Shown here: piece by piece, positions 1 through 11,000 of the stretch
How the letters are laid out: every line of letters begins with the position of its first letter
Position numbering within the stretch: the stretch's first letter is position 1
DNA from: an uncultured bacterium
GTDB taxonomy: Bacteria > Cyanobacteriota > Vampirovibrionia > Gastranaerophilales > Gastranaerophilaceae
DNA: 64,000 bases
Direction of reading: 5' to 3'
Assembly (NCBI GenBank): GCA_902779645.1
Contig: CACZCH010000004.1
Coordinates: 1-64,000 of the forward strand
Notes under the pieces: generated by a model
What the model was told of the DNA's origin: nothing
The model's input: only the letters and a program-made list of their open reading frames with translations
The model's database searches: none
Translations under genes and position numbers: made by a program

Positions 1-119
1 AAAATACATGTCCACTTTTTCGGGTACAGTTCCGGGTACTGTGTATGAGGGATTTTGAGATAAAGTATACCGAGTTTGACATATTTAGTCGGAAGTTTTT
101 GAAAAATTTTAGCAAAAAT

Positions 120-145
120 TTAAACGGCATTTAAATGCCGTTTAA
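120..145. terminator. Perfect palindrome downstream of the NACHT gene
   Basis: A 26-bp perfect palindrome centred on GGCATTTAAATGCC lies about 105 bp beyond the stop codon of the minus-strand NACHT gene. Read on the minus strand it is followed by a short T-rich run, so it may end that transcript. Being fully symmetric it could also be a protein-binding site. The rest of bases 1-250 shows no gene. Confidence 0.4.
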
Positions 146-250
146 TGTACATTAAATGAATATTCAAAATATAAGTTATATTAATCATTATATCATTGAA
201 TAATTAGTACAAAAAGAGTATCACTTATAAAGTAAAGTGAATATAAAAAT

Positions 251-3200
251 TTAATTACCAATAGTATGTATAATTACTTTCATTAATTCAAAGACTTGCT
301 CTCTACTTAAAATACCAATGATAACAAGTGCAATTATACAAATAATAATGATACTAAACTTTGTGATATTTATTTCAGAATTATTATTTTCAGTAATATT
401 TGCATTGTCTCCAACAATGTTATTTTTTCCTATTTGCACGATATTATTCCTTTCCTTCGTTAATTTTACTTCGATTTTATCTAATTGTTTTTTATTTAAA
501 TCCAAATTTTTTGCAATATTGTATTTTAAAGTTTTTAAGCCCCTATCATAATATTTTTTATAGAATTTTGTATTAATTCTATTTCTTAAATATTTTCTTT
601 TAATCTTTTTATATGCATTCAGATAACCCTTTTCAACTAAATAATTTGGTATTTTTTCTATTAAATCTTTCAGCATGTCTGCATTATGCACACCCAACTC
701 GTGCTCTGTATTTACATATTCTAAATTAACGACTGTTATATTATAAAATGCAGCCAATTCTTCAGGTTTTAATATTGATAACAATGATTTTCTTGAATAA
801 CTTACTTGATAAGAATGTCTTGTTGCTATTATATTAATGAGTGACTTAAAATTTTTACTTTGTTGCAATATCTTGTATACATAATTCCACTGTTTATCAT
901 AATTATATAACATAACATTTAAAAGAAATCCCTCTTTTTCATAATCCGATTTTTTTTGACTTTTTACTATGTGTTCTTTTAAATATGGTATTAATTGCGT
1001 ATAATTTTTACTTGCCAGAAATTCTAATAAATCTAAGATAATTTTTTCACTTAAATTTTGTTCATTAACTATGTATGAATTATAAATATGCTCATAGAAT
1101 TCATAATTGTCAATTGTCTGAAAACATTGTAAAAAGTCCATTGGTAATTGCTCTTCACTGAGAGTAACAACCTTATCAAATATATTTATGATTTTTTCTT
1201 TATCTGCAATATACAAGTCATTTATGTATTCTTTTTTTAAATCCATACATTTTTCTGTATATGTTGGTAACATTGTAATAACTTCGTACCACTTATTTAT
1301 AATTTTATTGTAGGAATCTAGATTTCTGCCTTTAATTTGTTTTAATAAAGCAAAACAACACCATGAACTGTATATAGAATTATTTTTTATATCATCATCG
1401 CTCAAAGTAGTTTTATCACTTGTTTCGTTTAATAAATAATCGGAAACAATATTAATAATACTGTTTTGTGTATTGGAACTTATGTCTCGCCATCGTTGAT
1501 GACCGTTAATATCTAAATTAAAATTATCTAATCTAGGATATTTTGAATCATATTCTAAATTTAAAAATGAAAAAATTGCTATAATCTTTCTTATATTGTC
1601 CTTTTCACTATTAAGAATTTTATTAATTTGAAATTCAATATCATTGAGTTCTTTAATTTCATCGTTTTCTTTTTGTTTTTCTAGAGCTCTTTTTATATTT
1701 TCATAATAATCATTTTTTGCATAAATATCGATCTCTTCTATAGGCTCTCCTGTATCAGAAGAAATTGGACGAGAATCTATATAATATCCAAATTGTTCTT
1801 TCAAAACAGAATCTGAAATAATTGTGCTATAAATAGTGTCAATTTCAGTTTTTAGGTCATTTATAAAATGCATATAATAAGAATTTAACAAATAACGTAT
1901 ATATTCTTGTTTTTGCTGAAATTCATTACTCTGATATAAATTCATTAATATAGGAATATCTTCGACCTTGTACAACGTACGAGAATTATAATTAATAAAA
2001 ATTTTAAAATGATTAAGATAATTTTCTTTTAAAATTAAGTTTTTTAAAAAATAGATTCTAAATTCATCATTATTTAATATGGCTTTTAATATATTATCAG
2101 AAAAAAATTGATAGTTATATTCTTGTGATGTATGTATACTTATAACCTCATTAATAATATCAAACGTTAAAAAAGCACTGATTCGTTTAAAAATATTATT
2201 TACTATTTCTGTATAGCTATGATTATTATGAGTGTCTATTACGACTCCTTTTATCTTGTTATTTTTAATCCAATCAAGATATAATGAAGCATTATTTGGA
2301 GTTACCATCTCCACAAATTTACGCTTTAAAAAATCATCATACCTACCAAAAAAATTTTTATCCTTCGGTTCTGTTAAAAGATTAAACACATCAGAAATAT
2401 TTATATAATCTGGATACAAAGCATTTAGTATAGCACCCCTCAATTGGTCATTATCATCATTATTTATTTCGTCTTTTAAGTTATCTATATGATTAGATAT
2501 ATTTTTTAGTAAATTTTTATAGTCACAATTTTCACAAGCATTCAATATTGCAATTTTGATTGTTATAGATGTTTTCTTATTAAAAAATATTTTTTTTAAA
2601 GATTCTTCAAAACCTTGAAGCATGTTGTCGTTAATAAAATCAATTGTAGTATCACAAATATTTATATCATTACTTTTTAAATATCGGCTTAATTGCTTTT
2701 CTATGCCTGTGAAATATAATCTCTTATGGAAGAAAACTCTATTAAAGGAATAGTCCCAAAAAGATATATTCTCCTTTGAAATACATTCAATATATTTATC
2801 AAAAAGTATTTCCTTGCTTTTGTTATCATTGAAGTATACAGAAGAAAAAAGTATTCTATCAGGGATTTCATTTAAAGCCATGCCAAAAATTGTTTTATTT
2901 TTTACCGATACAAAAGCAGTTACTTCATTTAAATACGGGTGAAATGTTCCATTAACTTTTAACAAATTTAAAATTTCTCTCGTTTTTAATTTTAAATTCA
3001 AAAGGTATCTGGCTACTAAGAAATCTTGGTATGTTTGTTGCGCAAATTTATATTCAGTATCTGCTTTATAAAATATTTTTGTTAAAAGAGTTTCTGTTAA
3101 TAATTCTTTAGTTATATTTATTTTTTCATCTTTGTCATATAAATTAACATTTATAAGATTATCTATATAAAAACCATCTTTATCATTAGGATTTGTTGTT

Positions 3201-4099
3201 ACATAACTTTTCTTTGAATACTTTAACTCAGTTGCGATTTTAGAAGCAATTGATAAAAGAATAATACTAGAGGTTACTCTTACATTTTCTCCGTTTTCAG
3301 CTTTGTATACCCTGTATTCAGTTTCACTCGCTAAATTTAACATTAATTTTTCATATATATCAAAGTGATTGATATTATTTCCCATAGAACCATTATTATA
3401 TAGCAACACTAACGGTTGTAGGGTTATTGGGGAATTGGCAAATGGCCCTAAATTATAATCAAGAACTTTATTAATAAAATCTTCAATATTTGTACAGCCA
3501 ATGATTTTTGCAATTTCTTTGGCATCATCTTGAGTTAAAGAACATAAATGAAATATATTATTATATTTGCATTTATAAATTTTCTTAAAAAATTCCGGTA
3601 AGCCATTTGTTAAAAAGCGATTATCCCTACATGTTAATATTGTTTTTATATTAGGATTTTGTTTTAAACATTCTGATATTGCATCTTGAATCATTGCATT
3701 GGGATTACATATTTTGTTGTCAACAGCTTCATCCAATGCATCTAGCAAAATAAAACATTCTTTGGAGTCTTTTTTAGAAATACAAAATGGAAGAATTTTT
3801 TCAGTCAAAGTTTTTTCTTGAGATATATCTCTTAAGTTAATTCTTATATATGGAGTATTTTCATTCCCAAAAGATTTCTCTATTTGCGAAAGATAAGTCG
3901 ATTTACCAATACCACCATTGCCAATAATAAAAGCATATGGATAAGTTCTTATTTCGTCGAATTGAACATAGTCATCCATGGTAATAACAAATTCAGATTC
4001 ACGATAATGTGGTTTTCCACACAAAAAACCATGATTATCTACATATTGTTGATCACCATCTTTGTATAAATACCTATTAACAAAAGTCTCTGCTACCAT
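251..4099 (-). CDS. Membrane-anchored NACHT/STAND-type NTPase, putative defence protein
   Basis: A protein of 1282 aa with an N-terminal NACHT-like ATPase. Walker A is GNGGIGKST (60-68), Walker B is LLDALDEA (118-125) with the DxxDE pattern usual in NACHT, and TCRD (156-159) fits the sensor region. A long, helical, Asn/Lys-rich stretch follows, as in the sensor part of STAND proteins. Near the end a polar repeat-like segment (GKNNIVGDNAN) precedes one hydrophobic helix (about 1249-1265), so the C terminus is probably in the membrane. No nuclease or protease domain was recognised. Known NACHT/STAND proteins detect phage or stress ligands, oligomerise and trigger an effector; here membrane action is the simplest inference. 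The ATG start leaves Walker A close to the N terminus, with no room for a separate effector domain there. Two small minus-strand genes lie upstream and may be co-transcribed. Confidence 0.75.
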   Translation of the reverse strand: MVAETFVNRYLYKDGDQQYVDNHGFLCGKPHYRESEFVITMDDYVQFDEIRTYPYAFIIGNGGIGKSTYLSQIEKSFGNENTPYIRINLRDISQEKTLTEKILPFCISKKDSKECFILLDALDEAVDNKICNPNAMIQDAISECLKQNPNIKTILTCRDNRFLTNGLPEFFKKIYKCKYNNIFHLCSLTQDDAKEIAKIIGCTNIEDFINKVLDYNLGPFANSPITLQPLVLLYNNGSMGNNINHFDIYEKLMLNLASETEYRVYKAENGENVRVTSSIILLSIASKIATELKYSKKSYVTTNPNDKDGFYIDNLINVNLYDKDEKINITKELLTETLLTKIFYKADTEYKFAQQTYQDFLVARYLLNLKLKTREILNLLKVNGTFHPYLNEVTAFVSVKNKTIFGMALNEIPDRILFSSVYFNDNKSKEILFDKYIECISKENISFWDYSFNRVFFHKRLYFTGIEKQLSRYLKSNDINICDTTIDFINDNMLQGFEESLKKIFFNKKTSITIKIAILNACENCDYKNLLKNISNHIDNLKDEINNDDNDQLRGAILNALYPDYINISDVFNLLTEPKDKNFFGRYDDFLKRKFVEMVTPNNASLYLDWIKNNKIKGVVIDTHNNHSYTEIVNNIFKRISAFLTFDIINEVISIHTSQEYNYQFFSDNILKAILNNDEFRIYFLKNLILKENYLNHFKIFINYNSRTLYKVEDIPILMNLYQSNEFQQKQEYIRYLLNSYYMHFINDLKTEIDTIYSTIISDSVLKEQFGYYIDSRPISSDTGEPIEEIDIYAKNDYYENIKRALEKQKENDEIKELNDIEFQINKILNSEKDNIRKIIAIFSFLNLEYDSKYPRLDNFNLDINGHQRWRDISSNTQNSIINIVSDYLLNETSDKTTLSDDDIKNNSIYSSWCCFALLKQIKGRNLDSYNKIINKWYEVITMLPTYTEKCMDLKKEYINDLYIADKEKIINIFDKVVTLSEEQLPMDFLQCFQTIDNYEFYEHIYNSYIVNEQNLSEKIILDLLEFLASKNYTQLIPYLKEHIVKSQKKSDYEKEGFLLNVMLYNYDKQWNYVYKILQQSKNFKSLINIIATRHSYQVSYSRKSLLSILKPEELAAFYNITVVNLEYVNTEHELGVHNADMLKDLIEKIPNYLVEKGYLNAYKKIKRKYLRNRINTKFYKKYYDRGLKTLKYNIAKNLDLNKKQLDKIEVKLTKERNNIVQIGKNNIVGDNANITENNNSEINITKFSIIIICIIALVIIGILSREQVFELMKVIIHTIGN

Positions 4100-4228
4100 A
4101 TAGTTATTTTATACAAATTATTATAAATAGTAAATTTATATTATTTTACATTCTCTCAATAAACCAATTTGACATCCCAAAATGATTGAAATTCTATGTA
4201 GGATAATTGTATTCTTTCTCTGGTTCTT

Positions 4229-4429
4229 TTATTGTTCAAAATCATCTTCAAATCCTCTGATATTATCAATTTCAATGTTATATCGTTTGCCTGTTTTATC
4301 TACACATGTTGCAAAATCTACAGTTTTATCAGCAAATTTGTTTTCCCATAAACAAATTAGTAAGCCAATTTCCTGAGTTTTTAAATTCAAAATCTTTGTC
4401 CCATATAACTTATAATCTTTTTCAACCAT
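4229..4429 (-). CDS. Small hypothetical protein (66 aa)
   Basis: The frame is open upstream to 4495, but the ATG at 4429 has a strong ribosome binding site (AAAGGAG, 6 nt before it), so I use that start. The 66-aa product is soluble, with alternating hydrophobic strands (YGTKILNLKTQEIGLLICLW) and an acidic C terminus. It reads like a small beta-rich protein, with no family recognised. It lies 129 bp upstream of the NACHT gene on the same strand and could be its partner or an ordinary accessory gene. Confidence 0.6.
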   Translation of the reverse strand: MVEKDYKLYGTKILNLKTQEIGLLICLWENKFADKTVDFATCVDKTGKRYNIEIDNIRGFEDDFEQ

Positions 4430-4554
4430 ATTATGCTCCTTTCGGCCACTAACATTAATCGATTGTGTTTGGGAAAATCTCAAGTGCAATATCAAAATTT
4501 CGTATCATTCGGACATAATTTTTAAATGCGGATTAAAAGGATTTTAAACAGGGT

Positions 4555-4788
4555 TTAAATGCAGTTTAAATTTTCAATATCTTTTTCGTGGTCAATAAAA
4601 AATGCATTAAGTAAATCTGCTTCGCGGTGTAAATATTTTACGATTGGAGCTAAATTATAACATTCTTCTTTATCAGGTTGTGTTGCACAGAAGTAATCAA
4701 TCACAACCGCAATGTTATATACTTCCTCCGCTAATTTACTTAAGCGCTTAAACTCTTTTGGTGTAATATTCAATCCAACTTCTTCCAT
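4555..4788 (-). CDS. Small helical hypothetical protein (77 aa)
   Basis: ATG start preceded by AAAGAGAA. The 77-aa product is acidic and predicted largely helical (KEFKRLSKLAEEVYNIAVVI, then HREADLLNAFF). No family recognised. It is the first of three same-strand genes leading to the NACHT ATPase, with 125 bp to the next. The upstream region (4840-4875) carries two direct TGATATAT copies that could be an operator. Confidence 0.55.
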   Translation of the reverse strand: MEEVGLNITPKEFKRLSKLAEEVYNIAVVIDYFCATQPDKEECYNLAPIVKYLHREADLLNAFFIDHEKDIENLNCI

Positions 4789-4914
4789 ATGTTCTCTTTT
4801 GTCGTTTCGTATTGATCACTTGCAAGAAAAATAAAGTCAAGTTTGTACTGATATATTCTGATATATACAATGTAACAATTTTCAGCTTTTTTGTAACAAT
4901 TTCCACAAAATTAT

Positions 4915-4942
4915 TAAAGTTTTTGCTTAAATGTGCCGATAT
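4915..4942 (+). promoter_or_regulatory. Sigma-28 (FliA) type promoter of the giant gene
   Basis: TAAAGTTT (4915-4922), 12 bp, then GCCGATAT (4935-4942). The known sigma-28 consensus is TAAAGTTT, 11 bp, GCCGATAA. The same elements with 11-bp spacing precede the flagellin gene and a 52-aa micro-ORF in this window. The giant gene starts about 75 bp downstream. The 12-bp spacing is one longer than ideal; shifting the first box by one base gives 11. Confidence 0.75.
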
Positions 4943-5016
4943 ACATGGAGTAGACATGTAACACAATGACTATTTTGTTACATAAAACAAAACAAAAAGC
5001 TATATAAGGCAATAAA

Positions 5017-8000
5017 ATGACAAACTCGTTCACATTAGGTAAGGATGGGAGCTTCGGAAATATTGATTTCAATAAATTACGAAGCGGAATCACAAAAAAA
5101 GACCTCGGCATCGAGGGTAATATCGTTTTGTCTAATATATTTGATAGTATCGATAATGGTGGAGAGGAAAATAGCGAGAATAAAGGTAATGGAAGACTTG
5201 AAAGAAACGAATTACAAGCATTTATAAATAAAATAAAAGAACTTGCCGGTAATGAAAAGTTATCAAAACGAGAAGCAAAAAACTATGAAATTGATGGTGA
5301 AAAATTAGGTAAGAATAAGGAAGAATTACTTGTTTTCTTAAATAAACTAGCTGAATTAACAAAGGGAGTTAAACAAATTACTGTCGGTAATGGTACTGAA
5401 ATTGTAACATTTGAAGATGGGCATACTGAACAAATTCTTGCAAATGGAAATAAAATAATTACAAGAAAGCAAGATGGAAAAACTGTTACCACTACTGTAG
5501 ATGGAGATGATAATGTTCTTGAAGAAACAGAAGAAGATGACAATTTTATAACTACAACAAAGAATAATCCAAATACACATAAAAAGCAGGAAGTAACTAC
5601 AAAAAATAAAAATAATAATGCAACTGTTATTACACAATATGAAGATGATGGTGAAACGCCAAAATCAAAAGAAGAAGTCACCGGCGATACAATAAGAAAA
5701 TTTAAATATAATAAAGACACTCAAAAATATGTTCCTGTTTCAGAAGATATTAGATACAGTGGTACAAAACGAGTTGAACATACTGAATATGACCAAGAAA
5801 AAAGTACCGAAGAACAAAGAGTTCCAAAATATACAACAGTAACAGAAGATGGCAAACTTGTTTCTAAAACTGTAGGTAATAAAACAGTTGAATATGATGG
5901 TCAGGGCAATACATATGTTATCGTTCAACCCGATGAAAGAGATGCAGGAAAACTTGCTCAAAAATTTGGTTGCAGTAAAGAAAAATTAGTTGAAGTCAAT
6001 GGTAATCGTGTATTTTTTAATGTTGGTGAAAAAGTAAAAGTTCCAAGTCAGTTAGAACCTGATACTCCTGAATTACAAGATAGATTATCTTCTGAAGAAG
6101 CAATTAAAAAGTTTGAAGAAGAACAAGAAGCAAAAAGAAAAGCGGAAGAAGCAGCTAGGGCTGCAAGAGCACGTGCGGCTAGACAAGCAAGAGAACGTGC
6201 TGAAGCCGAAAGAGCAAGACAAAGTGGACAAACGGGTTCTACAGGAGGAAGTACAGGAACTGGTCAACCTAGAACACGTACTGAAACAAGAAAAAAATAT
6301 GATACAGCAACAATTCAAAAAGAAGCAGGACAACTTGCAACAGCTTTACATAATCAAATATCAGGAGCCTCATTAAATGCAAAAACTATTGGTTTATTAA
6401 GAACCTTAACCAATGATAATGTTGCGTTTGTTGTGACTGAATACCAAAATCGATATGGTGTTTCACTTGCTAAAGATATTGATGATGAGTGGGGATTGGA
6501 TATCAACACAGTTAAAGAACATATTTGTAAAAAACTTGTTGACCAAGCAAAATCACTCGGCATAAACGGTATTTATTATGGTGATTATCAAAAGATTAAT
6601 GATGTAAACCTACTCCAAAATTGGATTAATAATGCTGCTGCAAAGATTAGAAATGCAATGGCAAATGCTACTGAGACATATACAGTTAAAGAGGGTGAAA
6701 AACCTCCAATGACACATGGCGAAAAACAGGTTCAAAAACAATCTGCACAACAAATCGTTAATGATCTTATTGATGCAACAAGCCTTTGGAATGACCATGA
6801 TGCAATCAGAAAAGCATTAAACAAAATCGATAACCCCGAAGAATACAAAGAAGTTGAACGCTTACTTGCTTTAGAAGGTTATTCAAGCGATAAAATGTAT
6901 TCTTCATTAGAAAAATTTATAAAAGAAGAGTTGCAAAGAATTGCAACTGATTATACAAGTGAAGATTTAGAAAAATATGTACAAAAGTGGATTAATAGTG
7001 GTGTAATAAAAGGTGGAGCAGCTATTTCAGCACAAGCAAGAATGGCAGCAAGAGTAATTGTTGATGCAGGAGATGGTTTTGGTACTGATGTAGAAAAAAC
7101 CAAAAAAGGTATTCACATGATTAAAGCACCGGCAGGACAGGGCAAAGCAGCTGCGAAAAAAGTTTATGACCAAGTTAATTCTATTATTGCAAGCCATAGA
7201 ACATTCTACGGAATCGGCACAAGAAGCAAAGGTCTTATTGATTACCTGAAAGGCGAAGTTTGGGATAGTGAAATAAAATACTTAAAAGGTATTTTAGGCG
7301 AAAATGATGCAATACAAGGTAAAGAAAAGGCGCAAGCTATTGCTGACTTGATCCAAGAGGCTGTTGAATACGCAGGAACAGATATTGAATATTTAAAACA
7401 AGCAATAAAAGCTATTAATTCTCCGGAAGATAGAAAAGCAGTTGAAGAAAAATTAGAAGAATACTGCAAGAAAAAAGGAATAAAAAAACAATTAAAGGGT
7501 CAATCTGCTCTACAAGCAATTCTTTATGACGAATGTGATACATTTATGGGATTACATCGTGACCATAAAGAAATTCGTAAATTTAATGAAATGTTAATTT
7601 CACAAAAGGCATATGGTGATAAAAATTCTCAGGAAGTAATAGCTTTAAGAGCGGAACAAGCAGTTTTGCAAATTCTTGAAGGTGACTTTGATAATGTAAT
7701 GGATGCTGTCCAACAAATAAAAGATCCAAAAGTTCTGGAAAAAGTTAATGAATATTTACGAAACAATCTTATAAATGGTAAAAAATACGCAAATATTGAG
7801 GACTTTTTAAAACAAACCTTTGGCACTAACTCAGTAAATAGTGATTTAGTGATGGCAGAACTTGCAGGAAATAATCTTGTTGGCGATGAAAAAGCTGCTG
7901 ATGTTGCTTTTAGATTAATAAATAATTCCGATTTTAATAAACGTGCAATGGGTTTAAAAGCTATCAGAAGCGAAAAAACTGCAAGACTTGTAGATGCTAA

Positions 8001-11000
8001 ACTCAGAGAAAAAGGTTCTTCTTTAGAACAAGTTTATAATCAATTTAATAAAGAAAAAGCTGAATACAAAACAAAATCTGCTATATGGGATGGCTTAGCG
8101 TTTATTCTTGGTGATATCGCAGAACATATTTCAGATGAATATAGAAAAAATACTGATTCATCAGATAATATATATGTAGAAGCAGCATCAGCTAAAGAAA
8201 TACCTCCTGAAAAATTACAAGCATATTTAACTGCAATAGAGGCTTTCGAGCAGAATTTAGAAAAAATGAAAGCCGATTATCAAGAAGCATTAGATAGTCA
8301 AGGTGTTGTTTCGGGTGCAATTAATGCATTCTGCTCTCGATATAATATTGGCACAACTCGTGACGAGATAGAAGCAAGAATTGAACACGATACGGAAACC
8401 TTAAGATTATTAAAATTGGCAGCCAAAGGTAAACTTTCCAAAATGGTAAATGGTAAGACTGTATCTGTATCGTTTGAAGAAGTATTTAAAGAAAGACAAT
8501 CTGCTTTTGTTTCGGGAAATGGTGCTTCGTTATCTTCCATCAGTAATACTATTAAACCAAAAGAAGTAACTGAATTTGATGCAGCTAAAGTTGAAAAAGT
8601 TGCTAAAAAAGCAGAAACAATAGGAGCAATGGAGGCTGTAAAAAATCTTGTTGCTGTTTGCTGGGATGAACTTGATTCTGCGAACGAATCCAATGATAAA
8701 AAACAATTCGCAGCAGCTATTTATGATACCTTAGGTAAACTTTCACAATTATCAGGCAAAAAACTTTCATTGGCAGATTATGGTTATAAATTAAATGATG
8801 CCGGAATTATTGTTGATTCTAAAGGGAACGAAGTTCCTGTTAATAAATTAAAAGAAATTATTGCTAAATTAAAACAAGGTTTATCTGATATTTCTAAAAA
8901 TGTATTAGGACAATCATTACCTTTAAATGCTGACGTTGATGAAATTTCAGAATTACTGGAAGATGCATACGATAATAAAATGGAGGCTTTCAAACAAGAA
9001 TATAAAGATGCGTTCGGTCAAGATGCTCCTGATAGTGTTATTGAAAGTTATGTTTCTACAATTAACACAGGAAAAACAATTGTTAACTTTGGTGCAATAA
9101 TCGGAGCTGCTGTTCTGGCTCCGTTTACGGGTGGTGGCAGCTTGGCAGTATTTGGAGCTGTTGCAGGAGTTTCAATGGGACTCAATGCTTTAGAAAAATC
9201 AACTGATGCAGATGGATATACTAATATGGAATGGACATCTGATGCAGAGCAAGCCCTTTGGGATGGTGCATTAGCTGCTATCGGTATGAAAATAGGTAAA
9301 TATGGCGAAGCTTATGCTAAAGTAATGAAATATGACAAAGCTCTTTTCTCAAAATTATTAAGCAAAAATATCGGCTATCTTTCAAAATTTATCAAAGATC
9401 CCAAAAAATTAAAACAAGCAGCCGAAATGCTTACTAAAATTGAGGCTAACGGATATAAAATAACAGCTAAGGCTGCTGAAAAAATGAGTCCTAAAAATGC
9501 CAAAATAGTTTCAAAATATGTTACGGATCCTGAAGCTTATGAAAAAGCTATGATATGGGTAGGACGATTTGAAGCGGCAGGTATTGAAATTTCAAGCGAC
9601 GGACTACAGAATTATCTTCAAATATATTGCCAAAATGGAGAGTTTGATGAAGATCAATTTGTAACAGCAATGTTGATGTCCGTTGGATTCAACATTGCCG
9701 GTCATGCGTGGAGTGCAAGAGGTGATATAAAACAAGGTCAAAAAGCACTTGATGCACCAAGTAGAGAAGCACTTCCACCTCCATCAGAGGCAAAACCACA
9801 CGAAACACCGCAGCAACCAAAACAAATTGGTTCAGATGGACAAAATCCTCATCACGTTGACGGAAGTTCTGATGCAGGAAAAGTTGGTGATGGAGCAAAA
9901 GAAGAACCAAAAGTTAAAGAAAAACCAAAGGCAAAAGAAGAATCAGAGGTTAAAGAAGAGCCGGAAGTTAAAGATGATGGTAGTGCAGCAGGGACTGGTC
10001 GAACTCAACAGCAGCAACCTAAAACTTATGTTGAGATGAATGAAAATGAGTTGTTTGCAGAATATCAACGATTAAATAATGAAGTTAAATATGGTGGACT
10101 CAGCAATTCTGAAAAAGTTGTAAATATAAATAAAATGAAAGAAATCACTACTCATCTTGAAAATAAAGGTTTCAGAATTGAGGGTGATAGAATTGTTAAT
10201 ACAAAACAAGACCGAGCAAGAACTGATAATAGAGCAGGCGAAAGTCCAAGAGCTGATGAGTCAAGTGGAACATCTGCGAAACCAAAATTTAGTGCATCTG
10301 AATTAAAAGAAAAACTTGGCAAAAAATTATACCGTTCTTATCAAGCAGTAGAAAGGTCTATTGCTAAATTAAAAACAATTGCAGATTTTGACAAAATATC
10401 AAATTACATAGCAGAAAAATTCAAGGGTTTTGCAGATGTTGCAAATAACTTGATGGATAAACTTGCTGCCAAAGCTAAAAAATCAGGTTTAGACATTCAA
10501 GAAAAATACAATAATTGGAAAACTAAATTTAATAATACTATTCATAGTTCCAGAAATATATCAGATGTTTCCAGAAGACCAAGTGCCGAACTTGATAAAT
10601 ATACTGTAAAACAAGGTAACAGAACAAACGACCATCTAGAATACATAAATGCAAATAAAGATCTCTTTAAAGGTGGTGAAATTGGTAGTGGATGGACAAA
10701 TTTTGAAACAAGTAATCACAAACAATGTGCTTGGAAAATGCATATATTCTCTGTTGACGAACTGGATTGGCAGCAGCTGAGTGAAGTGGTAATTCCATAT
10801 CTAAAAGAACATGGTATTAACTTCAAAACATTACACCCAATGACATCTCCTGAAGCCTTGGCAGCCGGTTGGCCGAGGCAAGCAGGAAAAGCATTTACTA
10901 TATATCCAAAAAATAACAGAGAGATGGCTCAAATTGCAAAAGATTTAGATTATATAATCAAACGAAATAACTTGCAAAAATCCGGTTCTCATATTACAGG

